Shown piece after piece: positions 35,467-44,250 of a stretch of DNA of 64,000 nucleotides; positions within the stretch are counted from its first letter, which is position 1; each line of letters begins with the position of its first letter. Source of the DNA: an uncultured Gammaproteobacteria bacterium (lineage in GTDB: Bacteria; Pseudomonadota; Gammaproteobacteria; Arenicellales; JAANXG01); assembly GCA_947258785.1 (NCBI GenBank), contig CAMYJT010000001.1, forward strand, positions 248,001 to 312,000. The letters are read 5' to 3'. The notes below the pieces were generated by a model, which saw nothing but the letters and a program-made list of their open reading frames with translations, had not been told where the DNA came from and ran no database searches. Made by a program: the position numbers and the translations under genes.

Positions 35467-36564
35467 TTAGACTTCGATACCGAGCACGCGGTTGCGCTGG
35501 TTGATGTAACCGGCATCCGACAGCACCATCCAGCGGCCGATGTCAGCACGCGACGCGGCAAAGCTGTCATGAATTTTCTTTGCCAGTTTGCTGTGGGCCT
35601 GGACTTCTTCGAAGACCTCATTGGCGGCCTTACCGAAACTGTCGTAGATGTCGTCGTTGAAGGCGCGAAGCTTGACGCCGTGATCATTGATCAGTCGGTT
35701 CAGATAGGTTCCGTTGTTGGCGTTGGTTTCGGCCATTTGCCGCGAGTTCTCCTCGTTACAAGCCGCTTCGAGGATGGCTTGATCGGTCTTCGACAGGCTG
35801 TCCCACCACTTCTTGTTGAAGCCCATAGTCAGCTGCGAAGCCGGCTCGTGCATACCCGGATAGTAGTAGTACTTAGCGGCTTCGTAGAACTTCATAAAGT
35901 AGTCGTTATACGGTCCCACCCACTCGGTTGCCTGCACGGCGCCGGAAACCAGGTTTTCATAAATCTGGCTCCCAGGCAGGGAAACCGGCGAGGCGCCGAG
36001 TTTGGCCAAAACATCGCCGCCCAAGCCCGGAATACGCATCTTCAGGCCCTTGAAGTCGGCCGCCGAGTTCATTTCCTTATTGAACCAACCGCCCATCTGT
36101 ACGCCGGTGTTGCCGCAGGGAAAACCCTTGACACCGAATGCGGCGCCCAATTCGTCGTGCAGCTCCTGGCCTCCGCGGTACTTCATCCAGGCGTCCATTT
36201 CGACGAAAGTCAGGCCGAAGGGCACCGCGGTGAAATAGGCCCAGCCGGGGTGCTTGCCTTTCCAGTAGTAGTCGGCGGCGATATAGGCCTGCGAGTTGCC
36301 GGAGGCGACTTCATCGAACGAGTCGAAGGCGCCGACGCGCTCACCCGAGGCGAAGTACTTGACCTGAATCCGGCCTTCCGTTATTTCTGGAATGCGCTCG
36401 GCGAGCCGTTGAGCGCTAAGCCCGAGGCCCGGAAAGTCACGCGGCCAAGTCGAGACGATGATCAACTCCTTCCTGCTCTGTGCGATCGCGGGTGCCGCCA
36501 AGGGAAATGTGGCCGCACCGGCGCCAGCGATTGTGGCGTTTTTCAAAAATTCGCGTCTTTTCAT
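35467..36564 (-). CDS. TRAP transporter solute receptor, TakP-like
   Basis: 365-residue periplasmic binding protein with a clear Tat signal (MKRREFLKNATIAGAGAATF, cleaved near AIAQS). It closely resembles TakP-type receptors for 2-oxo acids: FPCGNTGVQMGGWFNKEMNS, GLKMRIPGLGGDVL, GAVQATEWVGPYNDYFMKFY and YYYYPGMHEPAS. The substrate is therefore probably a pyruvate-like or branched 2-oxo acid, though lactate or another carboxylate is possible. First gene of the receptor-small-large permease operon; GAGG precedes the ATG. Confidence 0.88.
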   Translation of the reverse strand: MKRREFLKNATIAGAGAATFPLAAPAIAQSRKELIIVSTWPRDFPGLGLSAQRLAERIPEITEGRIQVKYFASGERVGAFDSFDEVASGNSQAYIAADYYWKGKHPGWAYFTAVPFGLTFVEMDAWMKYRGGQELHDELGAAFGVKGFPCGNTGVQMGGWFNKEMNSAADFKGLKMRIPGLGGDVLAKLGASPVSLPGSQIYENLVSGAVQATEWVGPYNDYFMKFYEAAKYYYYPGMHEPASQLTMGFNKKWWDSLSKTDQAILEAACNEENSRQMAETNANNGTYLNRLINDHGVKLRAFNDDIYDSFGKAANEVFEEVQAHSKLAKKIHDSFAASRADIGRWMVLSDAGYINQRNRVLGIEV

Positions 36565-36920
36565 GTTTGCCTCATTTGGTAGTTGAAATTTGTTATTTCG
36601 CTAAAAGCTTATGATACGGCTACTCTTTATCAATCAGCCGATTCATGCGGCTAAAAGACCAAGTCTCATCAAAGGGATAAGAAGTATAAACCCCCTATCT
36701 ATTAAAGGAAACGCGATCGGAGACGGCTAACTGGGCTGTTGTGTGGATTGGAAAATGGTCGTTGGCGCACGAACTCCCAGTATTTCAATGTCACGCCACG
36801 TGCAACAGCCGTGTGGACGGCGCATCCACTTAGCCCGTTCGCTATTTAAAAGAAATCACATTTCCCCCGTTAGCTCGTTAATTTATACAATACGATAACG
36901 CACAGCGTTTCGTCGGCATC
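36565..36920. other. Divergent intergenic region, receptor / gamma-glutamyltransferase
   Basis: 356 nt, visibly richer in A/T than the flanking genes and without a gene I can support. It should contain both divergent promoters. An A/T-rich stretch TTAATTTATACAATACGATAA lies within 45 nt of the transferase start and holds TACAAT/TACGAT -10-like boxes, but a -35 was not assigned. Confidence 0.4.
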
Positions 36921-38507
36921 ATGTTACAGACTTCAAAATCCACGCGTGGAATGGTTGTCGCGCCACATCATCTCGCGTCCCAAGCGGGTCTTCGGGTTTT
37001 GCAAGAAGGTGGTAATGCAATTGAGGCTATGGTGGCTGCTGCATCGACAATCTCCGTGGTCTATCCGCATATGAATTCCCTCGGCGGTGATAATTTCTGG
37101 CTTATTAGTGACGGAGGTGTACCTATCGGAATTGATGCCTGCGGCGCAGTGGCGAGTTCTGTGGATCGAGACTTCTACAGGGACAAAGGATTTGACTCAA
37201 TCCCTTCACGGGGGCCGCTGGCGGCGAACACTGTGGCAGGGGCAGTGTCTGGCTGGCAGACCGCGCTCGACATCAGCAGGGAGTGGGGTGGCACACTACC
37301 CATATCACGACTTTTCGAAGACGCCGTTTATTACGCGCACAATGGCTTCCCCGTCACGGTTACACAGCACGTCAACACCGTACAAAAACTGCGCGAGCTG
37401 AAAAGTATCCCGGGCTTTGCAGAAACTTTCCTTATCGAGGGTGGCGCGCCCCCAGTGGGCATGATCTTTAAGAATCCTCGACTGGGCGACATCTTGGAGA
37501 TACTTGCTAAGGTCGGGCTCGATACTTTCTACCGCGGCGAACTGGCCAAAGCGCTCGCCGCCGACCTGGCGCGTGCCGGGTGTCCAGTTGCCATCGGCGA
37601 TTTGATGGAGCATCGGTCCCTCCGAGTCACTCCACTTGAGGTGACTTTGACGCCGGGCACTGTTTACAACATGCCTCCGCCAACACAGGGGTTGGCATCG
37701 TTGTTGATTCTCGCAATTTTTGACCAATTGGATTGCCCATCGGCCGAAAGTTTTGAATTTGTGCACGGAATCGTCGAAGCGACCAAGAAAGCATTCCAGG
37801 TGCGTGATGAGCACGTCACCGATCCCGCCTATATGAATGTGGATCCGAATGAGTTTCTTGAACAAAGCATGATCAGAACTATGGCTTCAACAATAAACAT
37901 GTTGAATGCCGGCGCGAGCGACACAAATTCAAATGCAGGTGACACAGTTTGGTTGGGCGTAATCGACGGCCAAGGCCGTGCTGTCAGCTTCATTCAAAGC
38001 ATCTATTGGGAGTTTGGGTCCGGAGTGGTGCTGCAGGATTCCGGAGTGGTCTGGCAAAACCGCGGAACTTATTTGTCGCTGGACGCAGCGGCTCGGAATC
38101 CAATAACACCGCGACGCAAACCGTTTCATACGATTCAACCAGCATTGGCGCGACTGAACGACGGAAGTACCATGGTTTATGGGACGATGGGTGGGGAGGG
38201 ACAGCCACAAACTCAGGCAGCGGTTTTCGCCCGGCACGTCATGTTCGGACAGGAGTTGCAGGCTGCGGTCACCGCGCCGCGATGGCTTCTGGGCCGCACC
38301 TGGGGCGCGCCGAAGTCCAATTTGAGAATTGAGAATCGTTTCAACCCGATGGTGACCAATGCGCTCGCCGAAGCCGGTCACGATCTGGAATTGGTGGAAC
38401 CCTTCAATGAAATAATGGGGCATGCCGGCGCCATCGTACGCGACCAAACGGGTCTTTTCATGGGGGCCGCGGACCCGCGCTGCGACGGTGTGGTCGCTGC
38501 ATTCTGA
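36921..38507 (+). CDS. Gamma-glutamyltransferase-family protein
   Basis: 528 residues of the gamma-glutamyltranspeptidase (Ntn hydrolase) family. Proteins of this fold cut themselves before a Thr that becomes the nucleophile; here the best candidate is Thr342 in AGDTVWLGVIDGQG, giving subunits of about 341 and 187 residues. Other marks: EGGNAIEAMVAAAS, PHMNSLGGDNFW, and the GGEGQPQTQAAV glycine-rich loop. No signal peptide is apparent, so it may be cytoplasmic like the YwrD-type relatives. Substrate is a gamma-glutamyl compound or acyl amide. Divergent from the TRAP operon, convergent with a cyclotransferase gene. Lower GC than its neighbours by eye. Confidence 0.87.
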   Translation: MLQTSKSTRGMVVAPHHLASQAGLRVLQEGGNAIEAMVAAASTISVVYPHMNSLGGDNFWLISDGGVPIGIDACGAVASSVDRDFYRDKGFDSIPSRGPLAANTVAGAVSGWQTALDISREWGGTLPISRLFEDAVYYAHNGFPVTVTQHVNTVQKLRELKSIPGFAETFLIEGGAPPVGMIFKNPRLGDILEILAKVGLDTFYRGELAKALAADLARAGCPVAIGDLMEHRSLRVTPLEVTLTPGTVYNMPPPTQGLASLLILAIFDQLDCPSAESFEFVHGIVEATKKAFQVRDEHVTDPAYMNVDPNEFLEQSMIRTMASTINMLNAGASDTNSNAGDTVWLGVIDGQGRAVSFIQSIYWEFGSGVVLQDSGVVWQNRGTYLSLDAAARNPITPRRKPFHTIQPALARLNDGSTMVYGTMGGEGQPQTQAAVFARHVMFGQELQAAVTAPRWLLGRTWGAPKSNLRIENRFNPMVTNALAEAGHDLELVEPFNEIMGHAGAIVRDQTGLFMGAADPRCDGVVAAF

Positions 38508-38685
38508 AGCGAGAGTTGTGGCGGGTATGTGACTGACAAAATGACCGTCTTAGCCAGGCAAAGGCTACTACGAGCCGATGGCGGCCGGCTGCCAAGTCGC
38601 GATGGCAGGATCTGAAATCATACCAGCGCTGTGATCCGCGACACTGCACGCGGCTGGTGGTGTCGTATAGATTTTGTAATGCAAA

Positions 38686-39186
38686 TCAACTCGATTTTCG
38701 TTCGAGCAACATCAGATTCCTGCGACTGCGACTGCGATCCGGGTCCGCGAGTGCTGCAATAAGCTCGATATTACGAATATACGGGTTCGGCAGTTTGAAG
38801 TCGCGGGCACCCGCCAACACAAAGCGCTTGTACCAGTCGAATGGATACAGAGAAGAGTCGATATGGTCTTTTGCAGCGACATACGTGAACGCAGGATGCC
38901 GAGATCGATTTGAGTTGACGGTTATATTCGCGGTCACATACCCAACGCCCTCGAACTGGTCGAGTAGATTTTTCTGTCCTTCCGTAATGTGATAAACGGC
39001 ACCGTACAATACATGTCGTAAATCACCAGTCCACAGTGCATTGCACTTTGCGGAACCGTCACTGCCGCGTTTGTGGAATCTCAGTTGATAACCTTGAGCC
39101 ACCCCCACTGCACCAGAAGGGAAATCGCCGATTCGCGCATGCAGGCGCGAGGGCAGCATATTCGAACCGTAAGCGAAGTATCGCAC
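38686..39186 (-). CDS. Gamma-glutamylcyclotransferase-like protein
   Basis: Releases 5-oxoproline from gamma-glutamyl amino acids in family members. It begins VRYFAYGSNM, the family's substrate-loop signature, if GTG 39186 is the start (166 residues); ATG 39231 would add 15 unconserved residues. The catalytic Glu candidate is in LLDQFEGVGY, and a late aromatic segment (PFDWYKRFVLAGARDFKLP) is family-typical. It is convergent with the gamma-glutamyltransferase gene, which suggests shared gamma-glutamyl peptide metabolism. The C-terminus is Arg-rich. Confidence 0.82.
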   Translation of the reverse strand: MRYFAYGSNMLPSRLHARIGDFPSGAVGVAQGYQLRFHKRGSDGSAKCNALWTGDLRHVLYGAVYHITEGQKNLLDQFEGVGYVTANITVNSNRSRHPAFTYVAAKDHIDSSLYPFDWYKRFVLAGARDFKLPNPYIRNIELIAALADPDRSRSRRNLMLLERKSS

Positions 39187-39261
39187 CGGGCGGATTCTAC
39201 ACCGGCCCCGGTGGGCCGGCACGCTGCACATAGAAATACAATCGGGAACCGGTCCCTGTCA

Positions 39262-39978
39262 CTATGCCGCCAAGTCCGACAGCACACGATTACAGCCGCG
39301 GGCCCTCGCCCGCTCCAATGCCTTGCCGGCCCGTTGCAACAATCGCTGGATGTCTTCGCCGCGACGAAATACCGTCACCCCGATACTCACGGTAATCCGT
39401 TCATCGCCCTGCCTACGGCAATCGATACGGGTTCCGGCGACCACCTGGCGGATGCGCTCGGCGTTGCGGCATGCTCCGCTCATACTGGTCTCGGGAAGTA
39501 TGGCGAGAAACCCATCGTCCATATATCTACCAATGCGGTCGGGGGCGCGTATGGTTTCGGCAAGTACACCGGCCACGGTCTGCAGCGCTCGGATGTCGAC
39601 GGAGACGTCGGACGTGGAGCCCGGCACCCGATCGACCCCGACCAGGGCCACTGAAAGCCGGTTGCCGTACCGATCCGCCAATGCCATAAACTCAAGCAGT
39701 TTCACAGTTATCCCGTGTCGGTTGAGGAGCCGGGTGGTCACGTCCATATCGCGTTGGTACAGCACCTCTGCAACCCTCATCGAGGCCGGCCGCACTACCC
39801 ACCAGTAGGCAAACGGGACCACAATCAGCGAGATCACTGTCGCGTAGCCGGCCGCTACCCATGCCGGCGTCCCGGTCCAGATTCCAGCAAATCCGATCAC
39901 CGCGAAGGGGGCGGCGAATCCGACCAGAGAGAGTCGCATAGACACCGACGGTTTCATGGTGTTTTTGTGCTCTGGCAT
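39262..39978 (-). CDS. Membrane GGDEF-like protein with degenerate active site
   Basis: 238 residues with two membrane helices near the N-terminus (about 16-34 and 38-60), then a GGDEF-fold domain (TTRLLNRHGITVKLLEFMAL, VALVGVDRV, ERITVSIGVTVF). The signature loop that should read RxGGDEF reads GRYMDDGFLAIL, residues 150-160, so Gly-Gly and Glu are lost. Diguanylate cyclase activity is unlikely; it may be a sensor, GTP-binding or purely structural homologue. A GAGG ribosome-binding site precedes ATG 39978. It is downstream of uvrD on the same strand. Confidence 0.8.
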   Translation of the reverse strand: MPEHKNTMKPSVSMRLSLVGFAAPFAVIGFAGIWTGTPAWVAAGYATVISLIVVPFAYWWVVRPASMRVAEVLYQRDMDVTTRLLNRHGITVKLLEFMALADRYGNRLSVALVGVDRVPGSTSDVSVDIRALQTVAGVLAETIRAPDRIGRYMDDGFLAILPETSMSGACRNAERIRQVVAGTRIDCRRQGDERITVSIGVTVFRRGEDIQRLLQRAGKALERARARGCNRVLSDLAA

Positions 39979-40175
39979 GCCGTCTACACCTCAAAGCTTT
40001 TGAAACAACTATAGACCAACCCGGGTCCTCCATCCGGCACCTTGCACCAAGGATTCCGAGTGATGACGGAGGATTCACGCGGCTCAACAATAAGCGCAAA
40101 CAACGGTGGCCTTTGTTTCACCTCCTCGGGGAGAGATATGGGCCGTACATCAGCCCGGGCCTGACCCACATGCAG

Positions 40176-42326
40176 TCAAAGAATCTGCAGATTTGCGTAA
40201 GCCAGTACCAACCACTTGCTGCCCTTGTCCGCAAAATTCACCTGCACCCGAGTGTATTCACCGCGGCCCTCCACGTGCAGAACCACACCCTCACCGAAAG
40301 TGCTGTGATGAACCCGGTCCCCGAGCCGCAGCCCGTTAGCACTCTCCGGCTTCTCGTCAGGCGCCGGGCCATGCGGGCGCATTACAAAGCCGTCGCGAAT
40401 CTCCTCAACCAGCTTACTAGGGAGTTCAGCCAGGAAGCGAGACGGGCGGGTGTAGCTCTCGCGTCCGTGCAGACGCCGTACCTCCGCATAACTCAGGTAC
40501 AACTGGCGCATGGCACGCGTCATACCGACGTAGCACAAGCGCCGCTCCTCCTCGAGGCGCCCGGCCTCCTGCAGCGAGCGTTGATGTGGAAACAATCCCT
40601 CTTCGAGGCCGGTCAGGAACACCAGCGGGAACTCCAGGCCCTTGGCAGAGTGCAGACTCATTAACTGAACACAGTCTTCCCACCGTTGCGCCTGTGCATC
40701 TCCTGCCTCCAACGCCGCATGAGTGAGAAATGTAGGCAATGTCCCGACTTCGTCCTCGGGGTCATGGGCGAAGTGCCGCGCCGCGGTGACCAGCTCCTCT
40801 AGGTTTTCCACGCGCATTTCAGCCTTTTCCCCTTTCTCTTTACGATAATGCGCGATCAAACCGCTCCCGCACAGCATCACGTCGACCTGCTCGGCAAGGG
40901 CCAGACCCTGCACCTGCTCGTCCAGACTGTTGATGAGCTCGACGAAGCGTGTAAGCGCCTGAACACTTCGGGATGGCAGCTCATGGCCGTGAATGAGGGC
41001 CAAGGTTGCGTCCCAGTAAGCTATCTGGTTGACACGCGCACGCTCGCGCACCAGGTCCATGGTCTTATTGCCGATGCCCCGGGGCGGCATGTTAACAGCG
41101 CGTTCGAAGGAAGGATCATCTTGCCGGCTCGTGATCAACCGCAGATAGGCCAGCGCATCCTTGATTTCGGCGCGCTCGAAAAAACGCAGGCCGCCGTAAA
41201 CCCGATACGGCATCCCCACGTCGAGAAGAATTTCTTCGAACACCCGCGACTGAGCGTTGGACCGATAGAGTATCGCGGCGTCCTTCCGGGCATGACCGCA
41301 GTCCACCCAGGACTGGATCCGGTCGACGACGAAGCGGGCTTCGTCGACCTCGTTGAACGCGGCGTACATCCGGATCGGATCTCCTTTGTCATGCTCTGTC
41401 CACAGGTTTTTGCCCAATCTTCCCCGGTTATTACCAATCACGGCGTTGGCGGCGCTCAAGATCGTCTCTGTGGAACGATAGTTTTGTTCCAGCCTGATTA
41501 TTTGCGTGTCTTTAAAATCCTTTTCAAATTGAAAAATATTTTCAATCCGGGCGCCACGCCACGCATATATCGACTGGTCGTCGTCTCCAACCACAAAGAT
41601 ATTCTGGTGTGTCGACGCCAATAGTTTCAACCATTCGTACTGAATTGAGTTTGTATCTTGGAATTCGTCAACCAACACATAGTGAAAGCGCTGTTGGTAA
41701 AGATCGCGCAATACCTCGTTTTGTTTCATTAGTTCGAATGCGCGCAAAAGAAGCTCGGCGAAGTCGACCAAACCAAAGCGCTGGCAAAGCTCCTCATAGG
41801 TTCTGTAGACACGCAATAAATCGTCCTGTTGACGGTCATTGGTTTCTGCAATGTGTTGTGGACGGCGGCCCTCCTCCTTGTGACCGTTGATGAACCATTG
41901 GACCTGTTTCGGCGGCCAATAGCCATCGTCCATATTGAGTTGTTTGAGGGCCCGGCGGATCAACCGGAGTTGGTCGTCGCTGTCTAGGATTTGAAATTCC
42001 TGCTTCAGACCGGCCTCGCGCCAGTGGGTGCGCAACAGGCGATGGGCGATTCCATGAAAGGTGCCGATCCACATACCACCAATGGAATAACCGAGAATCT
42101 CTTCAATGCGGCCGCGCATTTCCTGGGCGGCCTTGTTGGTAAAGGTCACCGCCAACACCGACAACGGCGACATCTGCAGCGCCTGCACCAGCCACGCCAC
42201 CCGATAGGTCAACACGCGGGTCTTGCCGCTACCGGCGCCCGCCAGCACCAGCAGAGGTCCGGGGGGAGAGGCGACCGCTTGGCGCTGCGATTCATTCAGG
42301 CGGTCAAAGATATGCGAGACATCCAT
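40176..42326 (-). CDS. uvrD: DNA helicase II
   Basis: 716-residue superfamily 1 helicase for nucleotide-excision and mismatch repair. Intact motifs: LNESQRQAV (Q motif), LAGAGSGKTRVLTYR (Walker A), AVTFTNKAAQEM, VDEFQDTNSIQYEW (Walker B), VVGDDDQSIYAWRGA, EQNYRSTETIL, LMSLHSAKGLEFPLVFL and RRLCYVGMTRA. The C-terminal UvrD tail (DRVHHSTFGEGVVLHVEGRG) is present and distinguishes it from Rep. Gene lies 45 nt after glmS on the same strand. Confidence 0.95.
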   Translation of the reverse strand: MDVSHIFDRLNESQRQAVASPPGPLLVLAGAGSGKTRVLTYRVAWLVQALQMSPLSVLAVTFTNKAAQEMRGRIEEILGYSIGGMWIGTFHGIAHRLLRTHWREAGLKQEFQILDSDDQLRLIRRALKQLNMDDGYWPPKQVQWFINGHKEEGRRPQHIAETNDRQQDDLLRVYRTYEELCQRFGLVDFAELLLRAFELMKQNEVLRDLYQQRFHYVLVDEFQDTNSIQYEWLKLLASTHQNIFVVGDDDQSIYAWRGARIENIFQFEKDFKDTQIIRLEQNYRSTETILSAANAVIGNNRGRLGKNLWTEHDKGDPIRMYAAFNEVDEARFVVDRIQSWVDCGHARKDAAILYRSNAQSRVFEEILLDVGMPYRVYGGLRFFERAEIKDALAYLRLITSRQDDPSFERAVNMPPRGIGNKTMDLVRERARVNQIAYWDATLALIHGHELPSRSVQALTRFVELINSLDEQVQGLALAEQVDVMLCGSGLIAHYRKEKGEKAEMRVENLEELVTAARHFAHDPEDEVGTLPTFLTHAALEAGDAQAQRWEDCVQLMSLHSAKGLEFPLVFLTGLEEGLFPHQRSLQEAGRLEEERRLCYVGMTRAMRQLYLSYAEVRRLHGRESYTRPSRFLAELPSKLVEEIRDGFVMRPHGPAPDEKPESANGLRLGDRVHHSTFGEGVVLHVEGRGEYTRVQVNFADKGSKWLVLAYANLQIL

Positions 42327-42371
42327 GCCGCCAATGATAACAGTTCGGGCGCTTCGCTATGCGCCGCAGAG

Positions 42372-44201
42372 CTACTCGACGGTAACCGACTTCGCCAGGT
42401 TTCTGGGTTTATCGACGTCCGTACCCTTTATTATCGCCACGTGATACGCAAGCAGCTGCAGCGGAACGGTATAAATGATCGGCGAAATGACGTCGTCCAC
42501 CGGGGCAACAGGTAGTACTTGAATACCTTCGTCATTGTCCAACCCCGATGCGGTGTCGGTGAACACCAACAATCTACCGCCCCGGGCCTTCACCTCGTAA
42601 ATATTGGACTTCAGCTTCTCCAGTAGTTGGTTGTTTGGGGCTACTGCTACCACTGGCATATCGCTGTCGACCAGTGCCAAGGGTCCGTGCTTTAACTCAC
42701 CGGCGGGATAGCCCTCGGCGTGGATGTATGAGATCTCCTTGAGCTTCAACGCTCCCTCCAAAGCAATTGGATAATGTGCACCACGCGCCAGAAACAGAGT
42801 GTGGCGCTTGTCGGCAAACTGTTCGGCGAGATCTCGAATCTGGCCGTTCAATTCCAGGACCGACTCGATCTTGGCCGGTAAGCTGCGCAGTTCGCGTATG
42901 AGCTTGGCCTCATCGTCCTGCAACAAACCCTTAGTACGCGCCAGGGCGATCGTCAACAGCAGCAACGCCACGAGCTGAGTGGTAAACGCCTTGGTGGAAG
43001 CGACACCGATTTCGGGACCGGCGTGGGTCATAAAGGCCAAATCCGAATTTCGCACCAACGAGCTCTCCGGAACGTTACAAATCGTCAGTGAGTGGTCGAA
43101 CCCCAGTTGCTTCCCCCAACTCAGGGCCGCCAGCGTGTCGGCCGTCTCTCCGGACTGCGAAATGGTGACCAACAGGCTGCCCGGCGTCACGACTTGACGT
43201 CGGTAACGAAATTCACTGGCGATCTCTGCGGTGGCCGGTACGCCCCGTGACTCCAGCCAGTACTTGGCGACCAGCGCAGCGTGGTAGCTGGTACCGCACG
43301 CGACGATGCGGACCGATTTCACATGAGCGAATAACTCCGTCGCCTGGTGGCCGAATGACGCCTCGAGCAGACGATTACCGGTAATCCTGCCCTCCAGGGT
43401 ATCCGCGACGGCGTTGGGCTGCTCAAAAATCTCCTTGAGCATGTAATGCCGATATTCACCTAGGCTAACGGCGTCGGCGGTCAACGTAGTCTCATGGATC
43501 GCCCGCTCCACCCGCCGGCCGTGCACGTCGTAAATGTCCACCTCCCCACGCCGGACATCGGCCACATCTCCGGGCTCGAGCACCGTGTACTGCCGGGTTT
43601 GTGACAACAGTGCGGAGATATCCGAGGCAATGAACGCGGCGCCATTACTGATCCCGACCAGTAACGGTGGGCCGTTGCACGCCGCGATCAGCCGATCCGG
43701 TGCGCCGGTTTCGATCACCCCCAAGGCGTAGGCGCCCTGCAGCCTCGTTACCGCCGCACGCACGGCGTCGAGCAGAGTGTTGCCGCCCGCCAAATGGTGA
43801 TAAATCTGGTGAACGATGACCTCCGTGTCGGTCTCGGACGTAAACTCATAACCCGCCTCGATTTGCTCCCTGCGCAGCTCCTCGTGATTCTCGATGATTC
43901 CGTTGCAGACCACGGCTACGCGCTGGGCACAGATGTGTGGGTGCGCATTGTGTTCGGTCACTCCGCCGTGGGTGGCCCAGCGGGTATGCGCGATCCCGGT
44001 CGTACCGAGAAGCCGCGAACCAGAGAGCGCCGACTCCAGCTGACTCACCTTGCCGACGGTCCGCTTGCGCGCCAATTGCTGAACGGCGTCGATAACTGCG
44101 ACACCGGCCGAATCGTAGCCGCGGTATTCGAGTCGCTTGAGCCCCTCGATAAGCACCGGAACGACATTGCGTTCCGCTACCGCACCGACTATTCCGCACA
44201 T
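42372..44201 (-). CDS. glmS: Glucosamine-6-phosphate synthase (glutamine-hydrolysing)
   Basis: 609 residues; makes glucosamine-6-phosphate from fructose-6-phosphate and glutamine, the first step to UDP-GlcNAc for peptidoglycan and LPS. Cys2 nucleophile (MCGIVGAVAER), glutaminase motifs LEYRGYDSAGVAV and HTRWATHGG, two SIS domains (ACGTSYHAALVAKYW, ISQSGETADTLAAL) and the end KSVTVE. It sits 49 nt downstream of glmU. The Firmicute glmS ribozyme is not expected or seen. Confidence 0.98.
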   Translation of the reverse strand: MCGIVGAVAERNVVPVLIEGLKRLEYRGYDSAGVAVIDAVQQLARKRTVGKVSQLESALSGSRLLGTTGIAHTRWATHGGVTEHNAHPHICAQRVAVVCNGIIENHEELRREQIEAGYEFTSETDTEVIVHQIYHHLAGGNTLLDAVRAAVTRLQGAYALGVIETGAPDRLIAACNGPPLLVGISNGAAFIASDISALLSQTRQYTVLEPGDVADVRRGEVDIYDVHGRRVERAIHETTLTADAVSLGEYRHYMLKEIFEQPNAVADTLEGRITGNRLLEASFGHQATELFAHVKSVRIVACGTSYHAALVAKYWLESRGVPATAEIASEFRYRRQVVTPGSLLVTISQSGETADTLAALSWGKQLGFDHSLTICNVPESSLVRNSDLAFMTHAGPEIGVASTKAFTTQLVALLLLTIALARTKGLLQDDEAKLIRELRSLPAKIESVLELNGQIRDLAEQFADKRHTLFLARGAHYPIALEGALKLKEISYIHAEGYPAGELKHGPLALVDSDMPVVAVAPNNQLLEKLKSNIYEVKARGGRLLVFTDTASGLDNDEGIQVLPVAPVDDVISPIIYTVPLQLLAYHVAIIKGTDVDKPRNLAKSVTVE

Positions 44202-44250
44202 TCTGGTTGCTCCGAATTAAACCTATTATGGCTCCGGCTCGCGCCTTCCG

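Noticed and set aside
44202..44250. glmS ribozyme
   Set aside because: Found in Firmicutes; the 49-nt glmU-glmS gap is too short, and no such fold is visible.
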